A DNA stretch of 64,000 nt, from contig OW203768.1 of assembly GCA_934045905.1 (NCBI GenBank), positions 11,870,316 to 11,934,315 of the forward strand, written 5' to 3'. The notes beneath the pieces were generated by a model. The model worked only from the letters and a program-made list of their open reading frames with translations. It was not told where the DNA came from and searched no databases. The stretch comes from Leuctra nigra (taxonomy: Eukaryota > Arthropoda > Insecta > Plecoptera > Leuctridae). The position numbers and the translations under genes were made by a program. Positions 44,421 to 54,451 of this stretch are shown in pieces. How positions within the stretch are numbered: position 1 is the stretch's first letter; the number at the start of each line of letters is the position of its first letter.

Positions 44421-45835
44421 GACATAAACAGAGAGCTACTTTATAGTATATAATTAAAGTTGGAACATTATTGTCGAAAGTACACATTTACACATTTAGA
44501 TTTTCAGTATATTGCTAAGCCTTGATTTTGATTAGGTGCTTCTGCTAACCCATATTGAAGGCTGCATGTAAACTTTTATAACTTTAAAATTGCACGAAAC
44601 CTGCATAAACATCATCGAAAGTGTATGTAGCTGCATATAAATTTAAATGTATACATCAACGCTGTCCTTAGTTGTATATTTTGCAAGTATATGGTCATTT
44701 TTCTTGTGCATTTCTTGGAAGACCCTCAATAAAGTTACCCCAACCAATATATTGTAATGCTAATTGTAAACCGAGTACCATTATTACCTACACAAGTAAC
44801 TACAAAGTTCATATTCGTGTACTTGAAAGAACAACAATTCTGTATGCATTTAAAATTGTATGATTTACTTGCCATCTTGTATGAAATAGATGTCCACAAA
44901 TTATTCAAACCGCTTTACACATTAGGTATAGAACATGTGTTAAAATGTCAGGCAATCCATAATTAATCCCATCCATAGCAGCATTCTTTTTAAAACAAGG
45001 TTTGTATCAAAAGGTCGAGAAGATTGAACTTTACAATTGTAAAGGTCTAGAATCACGAATCCGCATTGGAAAATCATCTATCGATCATAAGTAAATCAAT
45101 AGTAACCACTGGGGGGCTGTAATCTGACAATTTATCAGAAGACTGTCTCTTCTTGGTATACTTTCTTACATCACTGAACAATTTCTTCTATTTGACTATA
45201 GAAATGAGGGCAAGAGAAGATCTTAAAAATCATGTATCATCCAAAAGAACCTATGTAATTATATGACCCTATATTATGGTATAATCGTAACCGACCTTCA
45301 TGCTTGTAATATGGTAGCAATCCGTAGAAAGCTTTAAATTACGTTTTTCTGTTTATGATTACAATAATTTGAGGTAATATTTGCGTTATATAATTTACGG
45401 AAATTAAAAAGTGTTCTGTACTATGGGCCAATAGTTCAATCATGATGGACTGGTTGGAAAATAATCAGTTAATGTCTAGAATGGAATATAATCGAGTATT
45501 TTTTGATAGGTTCTCGAATCTCATTTGGGATAATTGTAGATGATCAGATTTTATTAGCACTATCGTTCACTGATGGGTTCAAATGTCAAAGATTTTGAAT
45601 CCGGATGGCCTCGACATTTTAGATTGTGTGAATTCTTAGTCCCAGGTTGAAATGAGACATTTGAATGAATTAGGTTAACAAAAAATTATTGTTCTTTATG
45701 TAAATCCGGAATGATAACGGAAGGACATTTACGAAGAACATTCCATCAGATTGTTTCTAAATCGACCAGTGACCGAATTTGTTGTCAGCTTACTCAAGAT
45801 TTTGCAGCAGAATGTGACGGATGCGCTCAACAAAT

Positions 45836-46000
45836 GATAAAACGGTATTCGAAAGAAACGGATTGGCTGAAAAAATGTGATTGCATAATCCGATGAAGTC
45901 TATGCTAACTAAGAGCTCTGATTTTCATTATTATTAACAAGGATTGATTGTCAAGGAGCCTGACCAGCAGCCAATCCGTTTCGTTCAAATCTGCTTTACG
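45836..46000. mobile_element. MITE family B copy (inverted)
   Basis: AACGGTATTCGAAAGAAACG on the left and CCGTTTCGTTCAAATCTGCT on the right, with GGATTGATTGTCAAGGAGCC inside. Confidence 0.75.
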
Positions 46001-47523
46001 ATTTGTTGGTGCACATACAAATTACATTATTCTTGCACCTGCAATATAAGTAGGTGTAATAAGAAAAGTCGTCGATCGCAATTATAGGTAATAGTTAATT
46101 GGCTCCTAAAATGTGCAAATAAGATTAGTTAAAATGTATTTTCAGTGATGTAAAAGATTGGTTTATGGATGAGATATTTCAAAACACATTTGGCTACTTT
46201 TCGATCGTGTTAACAAGACATATTTTATTTTTAGTGTTCAGAATTTGACTTTGAAAATATGTGAAACTATTAGGTACATGAGAGGCCATATCTCGGAATA
46301 AAATAAAATTAATACAAACTTGTCTGCAATTTTATAGTTTTATGGGATGAAATACATGTGAGGCTACACGCAAATGTTGTGATTTTAGCGGTGCAATTTA
46401 GTACGTAATCCTAGATAATATTCTAGATTCTTCAACGACCTTTATCCTAATAGTTCTCAAGGCAATAGCCAGTAGCATCTCCACATATTAGCTAATAATA
46501 AGAGTAATGATTGATGTAAATCCGATAATATTAATTTATTTATCAAGCATGACTTGTTATTTGTAATTTATGCAAGGAATTCTATTTGATTTTGAAGGGC
46601 TATCATCCAATATCCTTGGCCCACTGTTGGTTACACTGATGAATTTTATCTGATTCCTAACTATCATACACGCTAATCACTTGCACAGAAAAACAATTTT
46701 CTCCTAATCAAATATAAATTAATGTTTTTTTCAATTAAATTACAGAGATATGATCGTTTTTCGTCTATAGATTGCGGTTTCTGTGACGAATTTCAATATT
46801 CACAAAAAGCATCAAACATTGATGTTTCTTGCAACATGAAGCTGCAATGGAAGTGGAACAGATTGACCTGACTGATTGGGAATTTATGCCAAGTTTGTAT
46901 TGGCTTCGAGTCATTGAAATGATGTGGTTTGTTGTAAACGTGCTGGACATAAGAGTCAAACGATTGGGTTGTTTATGTGTTGTATATGTTTGGGGGGGGG
47001 GGGGGGGGGGATCCAAACAAGGGGAAGATATAAGACACACACAAATTATTGTGTACATTTCGCAACTTTTAAGCAAATTTCGAAATTATTATATGTACAG
47101 GAAAAAGAGGAGGGGTTGCACATAATATTACCAATTTATTGGGATATTACGCGATTAAGTAAGTCATATTGGTTATTATTTTTTGTCTTTAAGTAGGTTT
47201 TTTGACAAATAAAACTCTGTAAAACCGCATCCAACAAAATTATATTTCACGGATATTTTGTCTCTCCCTTTCCCTTTGAAAAGAGACATGTTTTTTTCTT
47301 TTCTCCCTACTATGAAGAAATGTTAGCCAAAATAATAATTGAACGAAGTATTAGTATGGAAAAAAGACTCAGCTGGCAATTCAACACTTATAGACAAGAA
47401 AATCGAAGATAGTGTACTTTTTAACGCAATGGTAAATTTTATTTTATTTTAAAATAAAACATTTAAATTTTATAAATTTTTAAAGTTATTTATTTTGATA
47501 ATATCTAGTAGTAGGTAATTAAA

Positions 47524-47666
47524 GCAATTCAAAGTTTTGGGATATTTCGTCATGTTTGATATAAAATTATTTATTTTAAATATTAATTTGATAATAAAAA
47601 AAAAAAAAAAATCATTAAAAAAAATTATATCAAACATGACGAATTATACCAAAACTTTGAATTGCA
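47524..47666. mobile_element. MITE family C copy
   Basis: GCAATTCAAAGTTTTGGGAT and TTCGTCATGTTTGATATAAA on the left are inverted on the right. The interior is mainly poly(A). The following TTAATAATAGTCACGAATCT is shared with the other copy. Confidence 0.75.
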
Positions 47667-48183
47667 TTAATAATAGTCACGAATCTTTAAAAATCTAGAA
47701 AGTATATTTTTATTTTTATTTATTCTCTATTCACTCAACAGCCATAGAGCTTCTATTGAAGAAACAATTTTGCAATAATATTTCTGTATTAAACATCACA
47801 ATTAATGTGTCAGAATTGCATGTTAATCGAGAACTAAATTTTGAATTATCAACATGTCTGGTTATGCAAAGAACCTGATTCACACATTCTTGAAAAAAAA
47901 TGCATAGCTGAAGGCAACTAATATCGAGAAACTTTGTAGAAAATAATAAATATTTACATACCAACGATCTCCAGCTAACTGGTATAATATGACTTGAAGT
48001 TATTTTATTGGAGAATAACCTTATGCATATTTGCTATAGGATTACTTTATAGTCAATTAACACTCAAAATGTATTCATTTGAATTTTTTATTTATTTATT
48101 TGAAAATATTATATTTAATCTCAACCTATTATTTTGCACATTTTCTAACTTTTTATTGAAACAAACGCATTTCTCTTAAGAGG

Positions 48184-48410
48184 TACACTCGAACCAATAA
48201 AAACGGTATACTTTGCACAAAATGGATTGGCTGCTGGATCAACGCTGCTGGTCAGGTTCCTTGACATTCAATCCTTGTTTTTATCAATGAAATCAGAGCT
48301 CACCTACTAGAATTAGATAATGCATTAGCACAGACTTCATGGGATGATACCATCAAACCTTTATCAATCAATAATTTTCTTGCGAGGTACCGTTAATTTG
48401 TTCGAGTGTA
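48184..48410. mobile_element. MITE family B copy
   Basis: The ends TACACTCGAACCAATAAAAA and its inverted counterpart TTAATTTGTTCGAGTGTA, with CTGGTCAGGTTCCTTGACAT inside. It lies about 300 bp upstream of exon 2 of the secreted gene. Confidence 0.75.
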
Positions 48411-48707
48411 CATTGAAATATTTGGGCAGACATGTGTAATTTTTAATATTGAATCCACCATCAGGTGCAAAATGTTGTGTACTTTAATTAGGCCACTAAT
48501 TTCGGTAATTATAAGCTTTGTAGTCACGAAAATATGTTCTTTTAGATAATTGACCCTTATGACCATTACGCTCTAAGGGCGAATTTCTAGCCTCTTAATA
48601 TTACAACCTCGACCTTATGGTTATCCGCAATACGGGTGCAATTCAACGAGTACTGTGTATTTGCGCACTTGTTACATGAGTACTGAAGACGCTATGTCTT
48701 CATGCAG

Positions 48708-48929
48708 GTGATCTAGCGCGTCAGAATCGCATTACACAACAGATCCTGGCGACGTACCTCCAGCGCCGTCTCTACCCCCACCTCTCGCCGCCGACGCTCG
48801 ACCTCCAGGACCAGGCGTCGCGGCGCCCGCCGCGCGACAACACGGACGACGCCGACGTCGAGGAGGAGGCGCTGGAGCCGTACGAGAGCGAGCACATATC
48901 CAACTTTCTCACGGATCCGGAGTATTTAG
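48708..48929 (+). CDS. Second coding exon of the secreted/membrane protein gene
   Basis: A 222-nt GC-rich exon in AT-rich surroundings. The acceptor is TCTTCATGCAG. Two bases complete a Gly codon left by the 26,640 exon, then come 73 codons beginning DLARQNRITQQILATYLQRR, passing through a Pro/Arg/Asp-rich stretch and ending HISNFLTDPEYL, with one base left over before GTGCTG. The donor is not a strong consensus. Read-through would stop after about nine codons, so a terminal exon cannot be excluded. High GC at third positions matches CARMIL exons and supports coding. The encoded peptide is acidic in its second half. Later exons are not visible in the window. Family not recognised. Confidence 0.6.
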
Positions 48930-48972
48930 GTGCTGAATATATTTTATATTGTTGAGAATTGGTACTTGTGAG

Positions 48973-49170
48973 GATATCGTCGGCGACGCGGCAAAACTAC
49001 GTAAGTGCTTTTTTGCAAATTGTTCAGGAGTGGCAAAATATTTCTTTTGTAAACATAGGTATACCTATGTTTACCTATGTTATACCTATGTTTAAAAAAA
49101 AAATCTTTTGCCTCTCCTGAACAATTTGCAAAAAGCACTTGAGTGGTTTTGCCGCGTCACCGACGATATG
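48973..49170. mobile_element. Foldback element beside exon 2 (MITE-like)
   Basis: Inverted arms of about 65 bp: left begins ATATCGTCGGCGACGCGGCA, right ends with its near complement (CCGCGTCACCGACGATAT). The loop contains the palindromic repeat ACCTATGTT/AACATAGGT. The arms contain TGCAAATTGTTCAGGA and its complement. It starts 44 bp after the putative exon 2 donor. Confidence 0.7.
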
Positions 49171-49182
49171 AGACGCGCTCAG

Positions 49183-49585
49183 TTTGTCAAAGTGTTCTTT
49201 GAGTTTTGTCTTCATACTAACAGAATTAAAAAAAATCAATTCTGCGTACATTTTAGGCTTACTGTAATAAATAGTGACACTAAAGCTGGTTCTACGTAAA
49301 CAGTTTTTTGCATTTTGCGTTTTTTTTCTAGGACTTGTGTTTGGCTAGAAGGAAAAAAAAATGAAAACGCAAAACGCAAAAACGCTCTGTGGACCCAGTT
49401 CATTACGATTAGTACTTTATGTACATTAGTACATTAATACGACCTCTCGCACGATCGCAAAGTATTCTTATTCAACACTTTGAGATCGTATCAGAGGACC
49501 AAATGTACATAAAATCTGCGTTAATATTTGATTTTTTAAATTGTTAGTGTGAAGACAAATCTTAAAAACACTTTAAAGAACCGTG
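49183..49585. mobile_element. Nested foldback element, about 400 bp
   Basis: The outer arms pair CTTTGAGTTTTGTCTTCATA with the complement of the region ending GTGTGAAGACAAATCTTAAA. Two inner hairpins lie between them: one around TTGCATTTTGCG / CGCAAAACGCAA (about 49,290-49,398), another around GTACATTAATACGACCTCTC (about 49,420-49,510). There is no coding capacity. Confidence 0.6.
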
Positions 49586-52390
49586 CGCGTCCGTTACCTT
49601 ACGCAGGCCTCTAATAATTCTATCTTCTGCTCACTCAGTTGTATCTTAATTTATTAATTTACTCTTAATTTTGAGCAATATACAAGCTTTATTCCAATCT
49701 TTTGGGATTATAAGGTTAATCTTAGCGCTTTTTCTACACTAACATGGAAATCTTTATTTGCTCATTTTCCAAATTTGTTTCAAATGAAACAATTAATATA
49801 TTTTAGTGATTTATCCTATCTGCATGATAAAACTCCGAAAAGCAGATTGCATACAGTATGTAATTATTTCCTCGAAGATTTAAAATTGGCGTCTCGCTTT
49901 TTGACAAAAAAATAATCAATCAACTAATATGAAATAATATGATATAAGGCCTGACGTAAGGGACTGTGAAGTTTCAAAATAAAATACATCCAGCAATAAT
50001 AACCCAATAATATTACCATGTAAAATTTTATTAAATACTATAATAATAGGGATATTTTCTAACGTATAGTTCTCTGGCTCAGACCTGCCTAAAGGTAGAA
50101 ACAAAAGATCGAAAACAGGATGTTTTTTGTTTTCAAATTTGACCAAAACAAAAGATGTCCTTGACAATGACTTTCAAACATCATCCCATTACCAAAGCTA
50201 GTTTTCTTAAATACGTCCACTTATTTTGAAAAAATCTACTTTGTTTCGAGAAGATTCCTGTAGGAGTTCGTAGACCTTAATTTTCTGACCCTGAAAACAT
50301 TCAAATTTGCATAGAAATCGACCCGCTTGTGTCGATAAATTACCAAGTGAAAACGAAGACGTCTCGTTGGCCCTGAGCATGGGTTATAAAGATCGAAGAA
50401 GTACTGATAATGTATAGCAACAGTATCAAACTTCGCTTTTTGACCTTGTGATCTGAAGAGAATCATCTTAATTTATGAGACTCATTGAGGACTTGTTTTT
50501 GTAACCAGAAGGTAAAAAGATGTAGCTAAAAACTGATCAACCTTCAATCAAATAATTAATTGGAATGTATATGATGTCAGTAGAACTGACGTAGGCACAA
50601 ATCAGTGGTCATTTGATGGTTTTTGGTTCGATTTAGAGGCTGTCTATATTGATCTTTGACAATTTTCTTGTAATTACTTATTAGCAAAAATACCAAATGC
50701 AATATCAACATAAAATAATTACTTTACTAATGAGAGTAACATCTTGATGCAACAATTGCAGTGTTTTGATTTGTTTTAAATATTACCTATATCGTGTGTA
50801 CAGTGTAAAGTATTGTAAAAAATTAATTTGAATTGGCACCTTTTGTTACATTCTGGGAATTTTGTAAAAAAATATAAGAATCTCTCTGGGGCATTGTTGA
50901 CAAAATTGAAGGTCAAAAATCGAAACCTTGATCCTGTGGTGGACAATCACTAACATCAATTCTCATTATCTATCATTAAGTCTTCGATTTTAAGTCAATT
51001 AAAAATCATCCACGAACTTGATTACTGGAATCTGCCTTAAATATTGCTGCAGTGAACTAGTTGTTTTCAGTTTATCTTAAGCCTGTAGCACTAAATCAAG
51101 GTCACTAACTACAATGTTATCGGCTTGTATATGTAATGTGATTAGCAAAACAAATTGATTTTTGTTTGGACGTGTTGGCCTTCTAGGGTTGTCTACCCGA
51201 TCATAATCGTTTATATTGGTTTCGCTTTCGAGTTAAATAGTCGTGGAAATATCGTGATTTCAATAACCTTAATAAAAATTACATAAAATTTGGCAGTTAA
51301 TATAATTGATCTAGATACTTGTCGACAATTTTGATTACACTGGTCAAAGCAATTTGGTTTAGTCTCACGCTTTATAATAATTATAGTTTTTATGCACCTG
51401 CCAGGGCTGTTTCTTAATTCAAAACATCTAGCCATTCCTTGCGAAAGCTTTGTTAATTTGTGCCGAAAAATAAGAACATCTTTGATATTACCGAAAAGTA
51501 TTTACAGAAAACTGCACTGCTTAAAAAATCATATATTATATTTAAGAATAATTTGTTATTTTCATAATTTAGAATAAATACAATAATACCTAAATACTTA
51601 TAAATTCAAATTACTAAAATTATAAAAGAAGTTTCGTGGTTATATAATTTTAATATTATAGGTACTATGATTTGTCATATTTTGTAGTTAAATTGAAGTA
51701 TTTGCAGTAAAAAAATCACATTTATAAATATTCTATTTCTTTTTAAATCTACAGAGTGTCTCTTTTAAATTTTAACCCCATTTATCAGGAAATTCGATCA
51801 GAGAAAGTAAGATCAACATCACATAACACAGCCCTTGAAACAGAAGCTCGCCTAATGCATTCAGTCACTACTCCTAATTAAAACTTACATAACAGATCGA
51901 CGACAGTCCACGTGCTCTAGATGTTTCAAATGAGAGACTGTCTAAGTCTTGTTACACGTACAAGTTGCCCATGTGGTTTGAAAAGCCGTTCGTCTCCGCT
52001 GTCAAACGTTCCATCAAACTCGGTGTGAAGTGAGAGTTCCTTATGGCGCTTTAACATGGAGATTTCAATACTATAGGCATCCTGCGTGAGAAAAGGTTGC
52101 CATAGTAACCAATACAAAAGTATAGGGAAAAACAAATCTGACAGCGGCAATCCAAATCTCATATTTTGAGTGATTACTTGTGAAAGAATGATATTTAAGT
52201 AAGTACAAGCTAATAATAATACGCAATATTTATCTTTACACATGTTCAAGTTAAATATTCATCTGATAAATATGATTTATTGCTATTATTTAGAGCTTTG
52301 ACACATTTCCCCTACCATAGCAGCCTCCATTTTTCTACCACTGTGACGTCACGAGCAGGATTCCTATTGCTAGGGAAGAAAATGGCAGTT
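49586..52390. other. Featureless AT-rich region
   Basis: AT-rich DNA without recognisable genes or repeat families, apart from a lone 53-bp-type unit at about 52033-52068 that resembles the minisatellite downstream. Whether this is intron of the signal-peptide gene or intergenic cannot be decided. Confidence 0.45.
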
Positions 52391-52934
52391 CCTTAGGCGG
52401 TTTAACAAGGAGATTTCAATGCAATGGAAGAAAATGACTGTTCCTTATGGCGGTTTAACATGGAGATTTCAATGCAAGGAAAGAAACTTACAGTTCCTTA
52501 TGGCGGTTTAGCATGGAGATTTCAATGCAAGGGAAGAAAATGGCAGTTCCTTATGGCGGTTTAACATGGAGACTTCAATGCAATGGAAGAAAATGACTGT
52601 TCCTTATGGCGGTTTAACATGGAGACTTCAATGCAAGGGAAGCACATGGCAGTTCCTTATGGCGGTTTAACAAGGAGATTTCAATGCAAGGGAAGAAGAT
52701 GGCAGTTCCTTATGGCGGTTTAGCATGGAGACTTCGAGGCAAGGGAAGAAAATGACAGTTCCTTATGGCGGTTTTCGAGATTTCAATGCAAGGGAAGAAA
52801 TGACAGTTCCTTATGGACGTTTAACACGGCGATTTCAATGAAAGGGAAGAAAATGATAGTTCCTTATGGCGGTTTAACATGGAGATTTCAATGCAAGGGA
52901 AGAAAATGACAGTTCCTCATGGCAATTTAACATG
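52391..52934. repeat. 53-bp minisatellite, about 10.5 copies
   Basis: Head-to-tail units of about 53 bp, each containing GTTCCTTATGGCGGTTTAAC, then ATGGAGATTTCAATGCAAGG and GAAGAAAATGAC. Units differ by a few substitutions. One has a short internal deletion (about 52,770) and the last is incomplete. There is no unique spacer between units. Confidence 0.9.
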
Positions 52935-54363
52935 ATCTTTTTTGTGTGACCCTCGGGCCTTCATAATTATAAATTCGTTTTTACGAATGATTTCGACTTT
53001 GAGCTTAATGTATTACCTACTTACTTTGTAGAGCGATTTCTTAATTTAATTTGATTATCTAGATGTGATTTTGCAATATTCATAACTATTTTTGATGCAG
53101 ATGGACGTGGTTAAGATGCCGGTTTTGAGATTTTTAATTTCAATCAACAATTTTTAATACTTACATATGTCAAATTATCCTATTAAAATTTTTAACCTTA
53201 TTCAAAAATAGCTTTAAAAATGAGATAATCTATCTATGTTAAATTTTTAAAGTTTATTTGTTGCAAATAAAATTGAAAAGTTGACAGGTTTATTTTTTCT
53301 ACAATTGTTAAACACTCTACCACCATTAAAGACAATTTTATTAATATTTATTGTTTTGCTTTGTGCATGCGATATGGCAGAAAGAAAAAATTGAGTATGA
53401 AAGACGTTTCCCTGATCTTTCCTTTCTGATAAAAATGTATACAAAGTAAAACTATATGACAGAATGATGACTCCCATAAAAGAGATTCCTTGATGCAAAA
53501 ACTACAGATTAATATTAATACCAACATACCTATATAATAGCTATAACAACATAATAATTGCGATACCCTGACATTTATAAATCAGTACATAGATACAATA
53601 AATTTCACATCCTCTCCTTCACATTTCTTTAACACTATCTTATAATAATAATTATCTTAATCTTAATAATATCAGATGCCATCAAAAATATTATTCCTAT
53701 TTCTCAAGAACTCATTTAGACATCTCAGAATCCTATTACAATCTTTAATCAAAACACAAACCAATCCATCTTTGTCGTTAAGCTAAGAGATATTTCAGTT
53801 TCACCGCGGCAAAAACGCTGAGTGGCAAGCATCTAAAAGATACGTGCTACCGTCAGGTGCGCAAATTCGATGAAGAAAACGAACAGATATTTCAAGTGGA
53901 TGATTAAGAGTTCATCATTAAACTAGTTTCCATCGCATCTGAAGTAGATGCATCCGGGTGTTGCGTCTTTCTTGATACCGATCGGCATATTTGAACTGAT
54001 TTCTTCGATTCGATCCGTAAAGTGATGTTAAGTGTTGTAAAGGACAGTTGTTGATTATTATTATGTCGGTGCTGTACCGTTTTGTTACATGTCATCTTAC
54101 TGATGTCAATTCATAACAACAACGTATGCAGTTAAAAATTGATAGAAAGTATTCTGTGCGTACAATACTGAAAGTGAAAGAGCTCGGCAAGTGTTGCCGT
54201 ATAACTTTTTCAGCTTTGTATATTTTTAATATCTTGTTCATTGTTGAACACCTTAAACAAAGAAGATAATGTGCAGTTTAAATAAATTTTGTTTGCATTT
54301 AAAATAATGAGACTAACGGTTAAAAAACGACTGAAGTTTTGTGCAGTAGGTAATAATAATAGA

Positions 54364-54451
54364 GATTTACTAATATTTTCCTTGCTTATTCCAACTTAAA
54401 TGAAAACGATTTACTAATATTTTCCTTGCTTATTCCAACTTAAATGAAAAC
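54364..54451. repeat. Perfect 44-bp tandem duplication
   Basis: Two identical 44-bp units, each beginning GATTTACTAATATTTTCCTT and ending CTTAAATGAAAAC, adjacent with no spacer. Confidence 0.9.

Larger units (their letters stand above)
42221..48707 (+). other. Large intron, last part
   Basis: This interval contains a CTT microsatellite (42222-42249), a 56-bp palindrome (42427-42482), a possible minus-strand coding remnant (42748-42963), MITE A (43156-43381), a SINE on the minus strand (44224-44420), MITE B copies (45836-46000, 48184-48410), a G19 tract (46992-47010) and MITE C (47524-47666). The remainder is AT-rich and unremarkable. Confidence 0.5.

Noticed and set aside
45711..45896. 61-codon frame with several Cys
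   Set aside because: Its end lies within MITE B, and there is no other support for coding.
46829..47125. 98-codon frame containing a Gly run
   Set aside because: The Gly run is only the G19 homopolymer, and there are no splice signals or known motifs.
52391..52934. CRISPR-like array
   Set aside because: The 53-bp units are contiguous with no unique spacers, and the genome is eukaryotic. It is a minisatellite.
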